64,000 nt of DNA, taken from contig NZ_SOEY01000026.1 in NCBI RefSeq assembly GCF_004402535.1, positions 27,476-91,475 on the forward strand, read 5' to 3'. Shown here piece by piece: positions 52,781 through 62,805 of this stretch (positions are counted from its first letter, which is position 1; each line of letters opens with the position of its first letter). Made by a program: the position numbers and the translations under genes. Source of the stretch: Cryobacterium glaciale. GTDB taxonomy: Bacteria > Actinomycetota > Actinomycetes > Actinomycetales > Microbacteriaceae. The notes beneath the pieces were generated by a model. It saw only the letters and a program-made list of their open reading frames with translations. It searched no databases and was not told the origin of the DNA.

Positions 52781-55700
52781 GTGCTCTGCTTTCTTTGGAC
52801 GGATGGGACGGATGGGACGGATGGAGGAACGGCAGGCGCGATGTCGGGGCCGGGTGGTTCGAGGGCGATCACCAGTGTTTCGCCAGGCCCGATCGTTTTC
52901 TTCATGTTCTCAACGCAGACGTTGATCGGCTGGGCTGAACAGGAGTGGAGACGAAGCCGAACATGGTTTCGGGTGATGTCGACGCTGATCGGCTGCTCCC
53001 GATAGAGCAACTGGAATGATGCCGCCGGCAGGTCCGCTGGGAGCACCGGGTGCAGCCACAGCGCATCCTCTCGTGTTTCCACGCCGCCAAAGCAGCGCAC
53101 GACCATGTCGGCGGTCCCGGCCATCGCTCCGAGATGAACGCCCTCGCGGGTGGTTCCGCCCTGCGTGTCAGACAGGTCACTTTCCAGCGCCTGGGTGAAC
53201 AGCAGCCATGACGCCGGCCGATCGCTCCGGGCCAGTACCCAGCTGTGGGCCAGCCGACTGAGGGTGGAGCCGTGACTGGTTCGGGACAGGTAGAAGTCGA
53301 CCGTGCGCGGTATCAGATCGGCCGGGAGGGCGTAGCCGAGTCGATCGAAAACCGCCCGGAGTTCCTCAGCGGACAACAGGTAGAACAGCATTAGGACGTC
53401 TGCCTGCTTCGACAAGCGGTACTTGTTGGTACTGTCACCTTCGGCCTGGAGAATGAGGTCTAGACGACCGATATTGCCGTAGCGGAGCCGGTAGGAGCTC
53501 CAGTCGAATTCTTGAAGCTGCTCGTAACCCTCGAACTGACTGATGATGCCGTCGGCATGGAACGGCACCCGCAGTCTTCGACTGACCCGGTCCCACTGAA
53601 TCGGCTCCTCGACGCCGAGCTCCAGCCGCTGCCGCAGCGAATCGAGATCGTGACCGGTCAGCAGACCCACCGCGTCGCCGACTCGTGCCAGCACCCAGGA
53701 TGCCAGCACGTTGGTATACGCATTGTTGCGCAGGCCCTGGCCCGGGGCATCCGGGTAACCGTCATGGAACTCGTCGGGGCCCATCACGCCGGCAATGTCG
53801 AATCTGTCGGCGGCGCGGTCATAGCTGGCGAGGCTGGTGAACAGGCGTGCTACCTCGACCAGGATCTCAGCCCCGTACCGGGCGAGGAATTCCCTATCCC
53901 CCGTGGCTTGGTAGTACTGCCAGACGCTGTAGGCAACAGCGAGGCCGACGTGGCGTTGTCGATGTGAATTGTCGGGCATCCACTGGCCGGTCCGCACATT
54001 AAACAGCTCCGTCGGGGTCTCCTCGCGCCCATCGCTGCCGCTCTGCCAGGGAAACATCGCCCCCGCCAGGCCAGCCATGCGCGCCGCGGCCCGTGCCTCG
54101 TCCAGTCGTCGGTAGCGATACTGCAGCAGGGCCCGGGTCAGGTCGGGCCGGCGCAGGGTCATCGTCGGATAGACGAAGAGTTCATCCCAGAAAATGTGAC
54201 CACGGTAGCCCTCACCGTGCAGGCCTCGCGCGGGCACTCCGGCATCCAGGTCCGGGTTGGCGTGGGCGAGGGTCTGCAGCACATGGAAGACGTTCAGGTT
54301 CAGTGCCAGGGACTGCCGCTCACCGGACTGGAGGTGAACGCCGAACCGCTCCCACAGCTCTTCCCAGGCTTCAAGATGGCTCTCCAACAGCTCCTCGAAA
54401 CCCGGTGCGCGCCGGATTCTCTTCTGCACGTCCAGGACGGCCGTGGACACTGCCCGGTCCCGGGACGTCGCCACGGCAGCGACTTTCTCGATGACAACCG
54501 GCCGGGCGCGCTCAAGAGTGAGGGTGATGGAGTGTCCGATATATCCGGCGTCATCGACCAGCCGACGATTCCGGCCGAGCTCACCGGCACCGTCTCGAAG
54601 CCGGGTGCGCGACGCGGTTGCGATGGTCACCGCAGACTGGTTCGTGACCGACTCCAACAGCACCGTTTCGGGGTCTGATTCGCTGGCAGTGACGGGCAGG
54701 AGGTGCTCGTGAGCCAGCGCGCTGTCCGCTGCGACGTTGCGGTTCGCCACCTTCCCGTCGATCCCCGAACCGACGATGATGTCCCCCGACCAGTCCTCCG
54801 CCTCCACCGTAATCTCCAGGGCGGCCAGATGCGGATGCGACTGCGACTGGAACTGCCGAGAACTCACACGGGTCGTCCGTCCGGCGGCATCCCGGTACCG
54901 GTTCGTTCGGGTCAGCACCCCCCGTCGCAGGTCGAGCTCCTGGCTGTGGCTGATCATCTCCCCCGATCCGGGACGGAACACCGGCCCGTCCTCGGCCTGG
55001 ACAGTGAGGAACGCCCAGTTGGGGGCATTGACCATGTGTTCGGTTTCGACCGCGCGTCCTCCTACAGCGGAACTGAGCCGGTTGTAGACCCCGGCCAGGT
55101 AGGTGCCGGGGTAGTGCACGCCGTCGCTGACGCTGCCGAGAACCGCGCCGCGCGTCGCCCAGTATCCGTTGCCCAGGGTGCACAATGCCTCTCGGGTTTG
55201 CTCCTGATCGGGGTCGAACCGGTCATAGCCGAGAAGCCAGCTGTCTTCCGCGTTGGCGGCGCCCCCGCACCAGGTCGCGGAGTCCCGGCTGCGCAGTCTG
55301 GTTCCGAAATCGTCCAGCGCGGTCAGATCGGCGACCACGACGTCCGCTCCGGCCTGGAGCAGACTTTCCCCGTTCGAGGCACGGTCCACTCCCACGACGA
55401 ACCCGAATCCGCCGGCCGCGCCGGCACGCACCCCGGCGGTTGCGTCCTCGACGACCACGGCATCCGCCGGATCGATGTCGAGGCGGCGCGCCGCCTCGAG
55501 GAACATGGCCGGGTCGGGTTTACCGGGGAGCGACAGGGCCACCGCGTCGGTGCCGTCGACACGCACGTCGAACAGCCCGCCAATGCCAGCCGCGTCCAGT
55601 ATGGCGGCGCTGTTCCTACTGGAGGTGACCAGAGCGATCAACATGTTCTCCGAGCGCAGCTCGCGGACGAGGTGGACCGCGTCGGGGAAGACATGAACCC

Positions 55701-56070
55701 CCTGGTGGGAGAGCTCCCGCTCGAAAAGTGCTTGTTTTCGCAAGGCCAGACCATTGACGGTCAACTGCTCGGAGCCGTCGGACACTGTTCCCTCGGGCAG
55801 TTCGATGTCCCGAGTTGCCAGGAACGCCCGTATCCCGTCTTCCCGGGTACGCCCGTCGACGTAACGGCGGTAATCGTCACCGGCATCGAACGGCACCTGT
55901 GGCAGCGTGGACAGCGCGGACAGCACCTCATCGAAGAGTGCTTTCCACGCTGCGGCATGCACGCTGGCCGTGTCGGTGACAACGCCGTCCATATCGAATA
56001 TCACCGCACGGTACCCGGAGTGGTGGCCCGACCGGTGGCCCACAGTGGGCAGGTTCTGCAGTGTCGGCAT
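52777..56070 (-). CDS. HAD beta-phosphoglucomutase fused to GH65 disaccharide phosphorylase
   Basis: The 1097-aa fusion has an N-terminal HAD domain (about 18-240) with AVIFDMDGVVTDT (D26, D28) and PDAVHLVRELRSEN, followed by GKPDPAMFLEAAR and VVEDATAGVRAG, the beta-phosphoglucomutase pattern. Residues about 275-1060 form a glycoside hydrolase 65 core: HIFWDELFVYPTM, VMGPDEFHDG with the general-acid Glu, and GVHLGAMAGTADM for phosphate. Together it could phosphorolyse trehalose, maltose or kojibiose and turn beta-glucose-1-phosphate into glucose-6-phosphate. I chose ATG 56070 (GGAGGAG 10 nt upstream); a start at 56103 would overlap the phosphoketolase gene by 28 nt. The substrate sugar is undetermined. 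Confidence 0.92.
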   Translation of the reverse strand: MPTLQNLPTVGHRSGHHSGYRAVIFDMDGVVTDTASVHAAAWKALFDEVLSALSTLPQVPFDAGDDYRRYVDGRTREDGIRAFLATRDIELPEGTVSDGSEQLTVNGLALRKQALFERELSHQGVHVFPDAVHLVRELRSENMLIALVTSSRNSAAILDAAGIGGLFDVRVDGTDAVALSLPGKPDPAMFLEAARRLDIDPADAVVVEDATAGVRAGAAGGFGFVVGVDRASNGESLLQAGADVVVADLTALDDFGTRLRSRDSATWCGGAANAEDSWLLGYDRFDPDQEQTREALCTLGNGYWATRGAVLGSVSDGVHYPGTYLAGVYNRLSSAVGGRAVETEHMVNAPNWAFLTVQAEDGPVFRPGSGEMISHSQELDLRRGVLTRTNRYRDAAGRTTRVSSRQFQSQSHPHLAALEITVEAEDWSGDIIVGSGIDGKVANRNVAADSALAHEHLLPVTASESDPETVLLESVTNQSAVTIATASRTRLRDGAGELGRNRRLVDDAGYIGHSITLTLERARPVVIEKVAAVATSRDRAVSTAVLDVQKRIRRAPGFEELLESHLEAWEELWERFGVHLQSGERQSLALNLNVFHVLQTLAHANPDLDAGVPARGLHGEGYRGHIFWDELFVYPTMTLRRPDLTRALLQYRYRRLDEARAAARMAGLAGAMFPWQSGSDGREETPTELFNVRTGQWMPDNSHRQRHVGLAVAYSVWQYYQATGDREFLARYGAEILVEVARLFTSLASYDRAADRFDIAGVMGPDEFHDGYPDAPGQGLRNNAYTNVLASWVLARVGDAVGLLTGHDLDSLRQRLELGVEEPIQWDRVSRRLRVPFHADGIISQFEGYEQLQEFDWSSYRLRYGNIGRLDLILQAEGDSTNKYRLSKQADVLMLFYLLSAEELRAVFDRLGYALPADLIPRTVDFYLSRTSHGSTLSRLAHSWVLARSDRPASWLLFTQALESDLSDTQGGTTREGVHLGAMAGTADMVVRCFGGVETREDALWLHPVLPADLPAASFQLLYREQPISVDITRNHVRLRLHSCSAQPINVCVENMKKTIGPGETLVIALEPPGPDIAPAVPPSVPSVPSVQRKQST

Positions 56071-56075
56071 GGGAG

Positions 56076-58508
56076 CTACGCTCCTCCGTGTGGCCAGGTC
56101 CATCCGCTGATGGCCGGGTCGTCCTCGCCGTGAGCGCGGGTATACGCCCGCGCGCGCAGCCGTTCATCGCTCATCCGCTGTCGCAACGGTGCCGCTCCCG
56201 CTCCCAGCGCCGGCACCTGGTCGATCACATCCATGACCAGATGGAACCGGTCGAGGTCGTTCAGCATGACGACGTCGAACGGGGTCGTCGTGGTCCCTTC
56301 CTCCTTGAAACCCCGCACGTGGATGTTGGAGTGGTTCCGGCGCCGATAGGTCAGTCGGTGGATGAGCGTCGGATAGCCGTGGAAGGCGAAAACCACCGGC
56401 TGCGAGGGCGTGAAGATCGCGTCGAACTGTGCGTCGGAAAGTCCGTGCGGATGCTCCGTGTCGGGTTGCAACCGCATCAGGTCCACAACGTTCACGACCC
56501 GCACCTTCAACTGCGGAAGATGCTGCCGAAGCAGATCCACGGCGGCGAGCGTTTCCAACGTGGGAACATCCCCAGCGCACGCCATGACGACATCCGGGAG
56601 CCCACTGGCGCTCTCCGCCAGCGCTCCACCCGCATGCGCTTCGGTTTCGTTGCCGGCCCATTCCCAGATTCCCAGACCCCGGGTGCAATGGAGTACGGCG
56701 TCGTCCATGCTGAGGTAGGACAGCGCGGGCTGCTTGCCCGCCACGATGAGGTTGATGTAGTCGCGGCTCTGCAGGCAGTGGTCGGCGACGGACAGCAGTG
56801 TGTTCGCATCCGGCGGAAGATAGATCCTGATGACTCCGGCCTTCTTGTTGACCAGATGATCGATGAAACCCGGATCCTGATGCGAGAACCCGTTGTGGTC
56901 CTGGCGCCAGACGTGAGAGGTGAGCAGATAGTTCAATGAGGCGATGGGGCGGCGCCACGGGATTTCACCGGTGACCTTGAGCCATTTCGCATGCTGGTTG
57001 ACCATTGAGTCGATGATGTGGATGAACGCTTCGTAGCAGGAGAACATGCCGTGGCGGCCGGTGAGGAGATACCCTTCCAGCCAGCCCTGGCAGAGGTGCT
57101 CGGACAGGACCTCCATCACGCGCCCCGACCGGCCGAGGTGTTCGTCGGTGGGGAGGATTTGGCCCTGCCAGACCCGGTCGGTGCCTTCGAATACTGCGCC
57201 CAGCCGGTTACTGGCCGTCTCATCTGGTCCCATGAGCCGGAAGTTATGCGGGTTGTCCCGGATGATATCGCGCAAGAACTCTCCCAGGACGCGGGTCGCT
57301 TCGCTCAGTACCGTTCCGGGTTGGTCGACCGGGACGGCGTAGTTGCGGAAGTCCGGCAGATGCAGCGATTCAAGCAGCAACCCCCTATTCGCCACCGGAT
57401 TCGCGCTCATCCGGCGGACACCGGCCGGTGCCAGCGCCGCCAGTTCCGGTCGCAGCCGTCCCTGCTCGTCGAACAGTTCGTCCGGACGGTAGGAACGCAG
57501 CCACTGTTCCAACTGGCGCAGGTGCTCGGGGTTCTCCCGAATGCCCGACAACGGCACCTGGTGCGATCGCCAGGTGCCCTCGGTCTGCAGGCCATCCACT
57601 TCCCGGGGACCGGTCCACCCCTTCGGAGTGCGAAGCACGATCATCGGCCATCGCGGGCGGTCTGTCACGTCGCCGGTCCGCGCGTCGTTCTGGATGCGTG
57701 CGATCTCGGTCACGACGTCGTCCAGAACCGCGGCGAATTGTTGGTGAACCGATTCCGGATCGTCGCCTTCGACGTAGTACGGCCGGTGGCCGTATCCCTC
57801 CAGGAGACTGTTGAGCTCCTCCCGGGGGATGCGCGCCAGAATGGTGGGATTGGCGATCTTGTAACCGTTGAGATGCAGGATCGGCAGCACCGCACCGTCC
57901 GCGATGGGGTCGAGGAATTTATTGGAGTGCCAGCTGGCAGCCATCGGGCCGGTCTCGGCTTCGCCGTCGCCGATGACGCAGGCGACCAGGAGGTCGGGAT
58001 TGTCGAATGCCGCGCCGTAGGCATGCATCAGGGCATAACCCAACTCGCCGCCTTCGTTGATGGAACCGGGAGTCTCCGGCGCGACGTGGCTGGGAATTCC
58101 GCCGGGAAAGGAGAATTGCCGAAACAGCCGCCTCAGGCCATCGGTGTCCTGCCCGATGTGCGGATAGACCTCGCTGTAGGTCCCGTCGAGGTAGGCGTTG
58201 GCGACCAGTCCAGGGCCCCCGTGACCGGGCCCGGTGACATAGATTGCGTTCAGGTCCCGCGCGGTGACGACCCGATTCAGGTGTGCGTAGATCAGGTTGA
58301 GTCCGGGTGTCGTGCCCCAGTGACCCAGCAACCGCGGCTTGACGTGGTCGAGCGTCAACGGCTCCCGGAGGAGCGGGTTGTCGAGCAGGTAGATCTGGCC
58401 GACCGAGAGATAATTCGCGGCGCGCCACCAGGCGTTGATGAGATCCAGCTCCGTGACACTGAGCGGGAGCCTGGCCGGGGCGGCAGCGTGGTGGTCCAGT
58501 GCGGTCAT
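56076..58508 (-). CDS. xfp: Phosphoketolase (xylulose-5-P/fructose-6-P)
   Basis: The 810-aa TPP enzyme has [26 protein letters not shown], the [26 protein letters not shown] segment and [16 protein letters not shown] (TPP/Mg site), all typical of bacterial phosphoketolase. It cleaves xylulose-5-P or fructose-6-P to acetyl-phosphate plus the shorter sugar phosphate. GGAGGA lies 7 nt before ATG 58508. It leads the metabolic cassette (fusion protein 5 nt downstream, then GAPDH), with the metal ATPase gene 93 nt upstream on the same strand. Confidence 0.96.
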   Translation of the reverse strand: MTALDHHAAAPARLPLSVTELDLINAWWRAANYLSVGQIYLLDNPLLREPLTLDHVKPRLLGHWGTTPGLNLIYAHLNRVVTARDLNAIYVTGPGHGGPGLVANAYLDGTYSEVYPHIGQDTDGLRRLFRQFSFPGGIPSHVAPETPGSINEGGELGYALMHAYGAAFDNPDLLVACVIGDGEAETGPMAASWHSNKFLDPIADGAVLPILHLNGYKIANPTILARIPREELNSLLEGYGHRPYYVEGDDPESVHQQFAAVLDDVVTEIARIQNDARTGDVTDRPRWPMIVLRTPKGWTGPREVDGLQTEGTWRSHQVPLSGIRENPEHLRQLEQWLRSYRPDELFDEQGRLRPELAALAPAGVRRMSANPVANRGLLLESLHLPDFRNYAVPVDQPGTVLSEATRVLGEFLRDIIRDNPHNFRLMGPDETASNRLGAVFEGTDRVWQGQILPTDEHLGRSGRVMEVLSEHLCQGWLEGYLLTGRHGMFSCYEAFIHIIDSMVNQHAKWLKVTGEIPWRRPIASLNYLLTSHVWRQDHNGFSHQDPGFIDHLVNKKAGVIRIYLPPDANTLLSVADHCLQSRDYINLIVAGKQPALSYLSMDDAVLHCTRGLGIWEWAGNETEAHAGGALAESASGLPDVVMACAGDVPTLETLAAVDLLRQHLPQLKVRVVNVVDLMRLQPDTEHPHGLSDAQFDAIFTPSQPVVFAFHGYPTLIHRLTYRRRNHSNIHVRGFKEEGTTTTPFDVVMLNDLDRFHLVMDVIDQVPALGAGAAPLRQRMSDERLRARAYTRAHGEDDPAISGWTWPHGGA

Positions 58509-58601
58509 GGGTGATTCCTCCGGCGGCTGGGGTGAACGGCGTTCACGGGGTTAATCGGTGATAAAAATGGTCGGCGAGGGAGCATGCGTTGCGTGCATCG
58601 T

Positions 58602-61166
58602 TCAGCCCACGTCGCCGGACGAGCCCGAAGCGGGCACCGGGACCGGTGCCACCTTTGCCGCGGCGGTCGGGGCCGCCTGGTCCGGAAGCCGGAGCCGTTT
58701 GAGCATGAGGGCGTTGACGGCGACGATCAGGCTCGACCCGGCCATGGAGATGGCTGCAATCTCCGGGCTGAGTCTCAACCCGAGCGGCACGAAGATTCCG
58801 GCCGCGATCGGCAGCGCGATGACGTTGTAGCCCACAGCCCAGCCCAGGTTTTGCCGCTCTTTCCGGACCGTGCCTTTTCCAATTCGCAGTGCCACCGGGA
58901 CGTCGAGCGGATCGGAACGCATCAGGACGACATCGGCCGTGTCGATGGCGACATCCGTTCCCGCGCCGATCGCGATGCCCAGGTCGGCTTGCGCGAGCGC
59001 CGGGGCGTCGTTGACGCCATCCCCCACCATGGCGACTTTCTTGCCTGCCTTCTGAAGCTCGGCGATCTTGTCCGACTTGTCGCCCGGCATCACCTCGGCG
59101 ATGATCGTCTCGATCCCGAGTTGGCCTGCAATCCGTTTGGCGGTGGCTTCGTTGTCCCCCGTCAGCATCACGACCTCGATGCCGGACTCGTGCAGCGCTG
59201 CGACGGCGGCGGCGGCGGTATCACGGACCGCATCGGCTAGGGCGATCACCGCGGCGGCCCGTCCGTCCACGGCAGCGAGCACGGCCGTACGGCCGGTCGC
59301 GGCCAACTGGTCGCGGCGGGCGGCGAGAGGTCCTAGTTCGATTCCCTCCTGGCTCATGAGCTTGAGGTTTCCGACCAGGACCCGGCGTCCCTCTACCCGG
59401 GCACCGGCGCCCTTGCCGGGGACGTTCAGGAAGTCGCTCGCCGCATACCTCGCTGCACCGCTCTCCTCCGCATGTCTGACGACGGCACCAGCGAGAGGAT
59501 GCTCTGACTCGCGTTCCACAGCGGCGACGAGCGCAAGCAGTTCTGTCTCCTCGATTCCCTCGACGACCACGTCGGTCACTTCTGGTTCGCCCTTGGTCAG
59601 CGTTCCGGTCTTGTCCATCACCACCGTGTCGATGCGCGCGGAGGTCTCTATGGCGGTCGCGTTCTTGAACAGGACACCGCGCTTGGCGCCGAGCCCTGTG
59701 CCGACCATGATTGCCGTCGGTGTAGCCAGCCCGAGGGCATCCGGACAAGTGATAACGACGACCGTGATGGCGAACAACAGCGCCGTCGGTACGCCCACGC
59801 CGATGAAGAACCAGGTCAGGAACGTCGCGGTTCCACCGAGCAGCGCGACGAGGACAAGCCATGACGCTGCCCGATCCGCGAGTCGCTGACCGGGTGCCTT
59901 GGAGTTCTGTGCCGCCTGGACGAGAGCGACGATCTGAGCTAGTGCCGTCTCGGCGCCCACCTTCGTCGCACGTACCCGCATGGTGCCCGTGGTATTGAGT
60001 GTGGCTCCAACAACGTTGGAACCGACCGACTTCTCGACCGGTAGGCTTTCCCCGGTCACCATCGACTCATCGACATCGGATTGGCCGTCTTCCACAATTC
60101 CGTCGACGGGAATCTTGGACCCTGGACGGATGAGCAGCAGGTCCCCCGACTGCACGTCGCCGGTTGGAACTTCGACCGGTTCTCCATCTCGGATCACCAG
60201 CGCGACCGACGGGGCCAGTTCTAGGAGGGTTCGGATGGCTTCGCTAGCGCCGCCGCGCGCCCGCATCTCCAGCCAGTGTCCGAGAAGAACGAACGACGCC
60301 AGGATGCTCGCGGCTTCATAGAACACCTCACCACCGCCGGTCAACGTGACGATCAGGCTGTAAATCCACCCTGACCCGATGGCTATGGCAACCAGCACCA
60401 TCATGTCCAGGGTACGCGCCCGGAGAGCGCGGACCGCCCCGGTGAAGAAGATCCAGGACGAGTAGAACACGACAGGCAACGAGAGAATCAGAGTGAAGAT
60501 GTCCTCGCGAATACCGAATGGAGTGGGCGGGCTGAATCCGAACAAGACCACTCGACCGGCCGGGGACCAGACCAGGATCGCCAGAGCAAATACCGCAGCC
60601 ACGATGAACCGGTTGCGCATGTCCTTGACCATCTCGGCCATCGACTTTCCGCCATGGCCACCATGCCCCATCACATCTTGGGGCGTAGGACTCTCGCCGT
60701 GCTTGTCATGAACCGCGTGCCCCTGCGCTGCTGCATCCGCGCTGGCCGAGATGCCGATCTGTGCGCCATCCGTCTGCGCGCCAGCCATGGAACTGTGCTC
60801 TGTGTGGCTGTGCTCTGTGCTCTGGCCGGAGGCCGCGGGGTTCATCGCCGTGGCGACCAGTGCGTCATGGCCCGGATGCACTCCCAACACCATCTTCGTA
60901 GTCGACGGCTCCGCCATCGGCTCGCACATGTGCGCCGGCACTGATTGTCCCGCGCAATGAAAACCGCAGTCCTCGACCCAGCGCACGACCTCAGAAAGAG
61001 AGGTGCGGTTGGCGTCATAGGTGATGTTGGCTGTCTGCGATACCGGATTCGCGTCAATGGAGATGACCCCGGGACGCCGGGAAAGCACCTTCTCGACGAC
61101 CAATTTCGAAGTTGCCCAGTGCAGGCCGCGAACTCCGACCACGACGCTTCTGCGGTCTTGCTTCAT
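58602..61166 (-). CDS. P1B-type metal ATPase with CPD motif and degenerate HMA domain
   Basis: The 854-aa P-type ATPase has [16 protein letters not shown] (D518), the [20 protein letters not shown] hinge and eight or so hydrophobic segments. The transmembrane metal site reads [12 protein letters not shown] (C474, P475, D476) instead of CPC or CPH, so the ion specificity is uncertain. The N terminus (6-75) has the HMA fold pattern but GLHWATS where CxxC is expected. A His-rich linker ([15 protein letters not shown]) follows, reminiscent of CopB-type pumps. I chose ATG 61166 with GGAGAG 5 nt upstream. Copper, silver or other metal efflux is inferred from neighbours. Confidence 0.92.
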   Translation of the reverse strand: MKQDRRSVVVGVRGLHWATSKLVVEKVLSRRPGVISIDANPVSQTANITYDANRTSLSEVVRWVEDCGFHCAGQSVPAHMCEPMAEPSTTKMVLGVHPGHDALVATAMNPAASGQSTEHSHTEHSSMAGAQTDGAQIGISASADAAAQGHAVHDKHGESPTPQDVMGHGGHGGKSMAEMVKDMRNRFIVAAVFALAILVWSPAGRVVLFGFSPPTPFGIREDIFTLILSLPVVFYSSWIFFTGAVRALRARTLDMMVLVAIAIGSGWIYSLIVTLTGGGEVFYEAASILASFVLLGHWLEMRARGGASEAIRTLLELAPSVALVIRDGEPVEVPTGDVQSGDLLLIRPGSKIPVDGIVEDGQSDVDESMVTGESLPVEKSVGSNVVGATLNTTGTMRVRATKVGAETALAQIVALVQAAQNSKAPGQRLADRAASWLVLVALLGGTATFLTWFFIGVGVPTALLFAITVVVITCPDALGLATPTAIMVGTGLGAKRGVLFKNATAIETSARIDTVVMDKTGTLTKGEPEVTDVVVEGIEETELLALVAAVERESEHPLAGAVVRHAEESGAARYAASDFLNVPGKGAGARVEGRRVLVGNLKLMSQEGIELGPLAARRDQLAATGRTAVLAAVDGRAAAVIALADAVRDTAAAAVAALHESGIEVVMLTGDNEATAKRIAGQLGIETIIAEVMPGDKSDKIAELQKAGKKVAMVGDGVNDAPALAQADLGIAIGAGTDVAIDTADVVLMRSDPLDVPVALRIGKGTVRKERQNLGWAVGYNVIALPIAAGIFVPLGLRLSPEIAAISMAGSSLIVAVNALMLKRLRLPDQAAPTAAAKVAPVPVPASGSSGDVG

Positions 61167-61436
61167 GATTCTCTCCGATTTGCTACGACTGAAACGGGTC
61201 GAGTGGGTATCTGCGTAGATGCAGGTGACACGGTGTTGTTCAGGTGGCTTCAACGCTACTTATGCGTCATTGACTGAAGAAGGGGCTTAAGACCCGGAAA
61301 CGGCCCGCGACAAGCCAGCGGCGTGACGCGCCCCGATCTTCTGTATTGGGGGCGCCTCCGCGCGGTCCCGGCCAACATCGCCGACGCTGCTGCGGCCCCG
61401 TCCGACGACTCCCAAGCCTGACCTCCCTGCTCCTGG

Positions 61437-61712
61437 CTATTTTTTCCCGGCCACGATCGCGCCGACGATGAGCAGAATCCCTCCCATGGGATATCCGACG
61501 GCAAGATCCAACCAGCCCGCAGGTTGTCCAGGCCCGAACGCTTCAAGGTGCGCAAGCCAGTGCACGAGGGCGACGAGAACGCCCGCGAGCATAAGCACCT
61601 GCCCGATACGGACGAATCGGCGCTTACGCCAATACGCCTTCCGGGCCATTTCCTCTACGCTCAACGTCGACACCGAGACAACATCGATTGTTTTTCCACG
61701 GGGGTGCTTCAT
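61437..61712 (-). CDS. Small two-helix membrane protein
   Basis: The 91-aa protein has a basic N-terminal region (AYWRKRRFVRIGQ) and two helices, about 37-50 and 66-88. It ends in LIVGAIVAGKK. AGGAG lies 6 nt before the ATG, a good site. The ending is shared with the broken gene at 63478 (LIVGAIVAGKKNQRA). No family is known to me. It precedes the metal ATPase gene on the same strand after 270 nt. Confidence 0.7.
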   Translation of the reverse strand: MKHPRGKTIDVVSVSTLSVEEMARKAYWRKRRFVRIGQVLMLAGVLVALVHWLAHLEAFGPGQPAGWLDLAVGYPMGGILLIVGAIVAGKK

Positions 61713-61738
61713 TGTGTTCTCCTATTAGGGTTGGGCGT

Positions 61739-61980
61739 TTAGAGGCTGTTGACCGGTGTTTTTTCGGCGAGAAGAATGATGGCGACGCCAGCCGAATTCC
61801 AGTGCATCTCGTATAGAAATAGTGGATGGCAGACGGTGTCGGCGGGACCCATGTTGGGGATGCTGGCTGCTCCGGGTCGATTTCCGGGCCACACGGTAGC
61901 GTCTTGGGCGCACCGGAGAGTACTTGGTGAAAGTAGTTACCGAGGCGTCCCAACAACTGCGCGAGCAACATCCCGGGCAG
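61739..61980 (-). pseudogene. Remnant of prolipoprotein diacylglyceryl transferase (lgt)
   Basis: On the minus strand the frame reads LPGMLLAQLLGRLGNYFHQVLSGAPKTLPCGPEIDPEQPAS, which aligns with the core of Lgt (LLAQAIGRxGNYFNQEL, then TLPWGLEIDPEH). After a one-base slip near 61860 it continues as IPNMGPADTVCHPLFLYEMHWNSAGVAIILLAEK to a stop at 61739. The N-terminal half and the end are gone. Lgt would lipidate the lipoprotein oxidases; the fragment cannot be functional. Confidence 0.75.
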
Positions 61981-62103
61981 CGTCGAGGTCACGGACCCTC
62001 TGACTGATGCCGACTTTGGCTACGTTGACGTCACGCATCTCGACAGCACCCTCGCGGCCAGGGAGCGTACCCTGCGCAAATGTGACATCGGTTTCGTTCA
62101 GAG
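61975..62103 (-). pseudogene. Remnant of a DUF305 gene fused to the lgt remnant
   Basis: On the minus strand LNETDVTFAQGTLPGREGAVEMRDVNVAKVGISQRVRDLDA recalls DUF305 (NDxDVxFAQxMIPHHxxAVEMSxxxLxKxGxxxxVRDLA). The diagnostic His-His is lost (PGRE in place of PHH-), and the match ends where the lgt fragment begins, so this is a deletion joint. DUF305 proteins are periplasmic and common in copper islands. Confidence 0.6.
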
Positions 62104-62129
62104 GAGCGGGCGCGCTCGTCGTCCTCGGT

Positions 62130-62597
62130 CTAGGTGCGACTGATGGAGAGAACGGTCAGGCTGGGCCGGTGAATGTGGAGAGGGGCTGTGTAGACGGCAT
62201 CAGCCAAGCGACCACCGGCGTCGAGTGATCGGTCGTACGCAGCAGGCAAACGATTTAGTAGCACCCGGGTGGCAAGAATGAGCAGAACAACGCACACCAT
62301 CGCCATGAGCGCGCAACCGAGCGTGCCGATCTTTCCCCCGATGAACGATCCGTTTACGACGTGAACTGCAGTGGTAATCGCGGCGACACCAACGGCTGCA
62401 GTGACATCGTGGCTGCCGGCCGAATCGGCATGTGTCAATGCGGTCGAGACCGCGACGCCGACCTCCTGCTCGACGCCCACCGAGTGGATGGCGAGCAAAC
62501 CGAGCAGCATCGCGGCCATGGCTACCACCGCAACGATGGTTGAGCGGATGACATGCTGCTGGGGACGGTCCGCAATCGAGCTACTGTTCAGAATCAT
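62130..62597 (-). CDS. DUF6153-like small membrane protein (paralogue of 45687)
   Basis: The 155-aa protein has a hydrophobic helix at about 21-40 (VAVVAMAAMLLGLLAIHSVG), a Val/Ala-rich middle with HADSAGSHDV and a second helix at about 90-112 (TLGCALMAMVCVVLLILATRV). It ends IHRPSLTVLSISRT. GGAGGTGAC sits directly before the ATG. The C terminus and topology mark it as a paralogue of the 45687 gene, and its 5' region is almost the same as that of the broken gene at 63478. Confidence 0.75.
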   Translation of the reverse strand: MILNSSSIADRPQQHVIRSTIVAVVAMAAMLLGLLAIHSVGVEQEVGVAVSTALTHADSAGSHDVTAAVGVAAITTAVHVVNGSFIGGKIGTLGCALMAMVCVVLLILATRVLLNRLPAAYDRSLDAGGRLADAVYTAPLHIHRPSLTVLSISRT

Positions 62598-62670
62598 GTC
62601 ACCTCCGCTTCAGATTCCGGCCGAACCAAGAGAGTCACACCGAGAACATACCCCCGTAGAGTACCTGATG
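62598..62670 (-). promoter_or_regulatory. Upstream region of the DUF6153-like gene, with CsoR-like dyad
   Basis: The first 23 bp (62598-62620) are identical to 63801-63823, and the similarity continues for over 100 bp. The block includes atacccccgtagagtac (62648-62664), an imperfect dyad whose halves (atacccc and gagtac) recall copper-repressor operators of the CsoR type. Shared conservation between the two copies supports a regulatory role; the regulator is not in the window. Confidence 0.45.
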
Positions 62671-62805
62671 AACGACGATCTCGCTTGAGCGGACCGAATC
62701 ACACGACCGACGCGAGATCCCGGGCAGCTCGAGGGCGTTCGCTTGACACGACTGCGGCCCCGTCGTGCGCCGATTCACAGCTCCACCCGTGCACCACGTT
62801 TGCTG

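Noticed and set aside
54703..58514. Two long plus-strand frames opposite the GH65 fusion and phosphoketolase
   Set aside because: Both minus-strand genes carry full catalytic motifs; the antisense frames do not.
61167..61436. A small gene between the metal ATPase and the 91-aa membrane protein
   Set aside because: No frame has a start site and none resembles a family; left as intergenic, with the ATPase promoter probably inside it.
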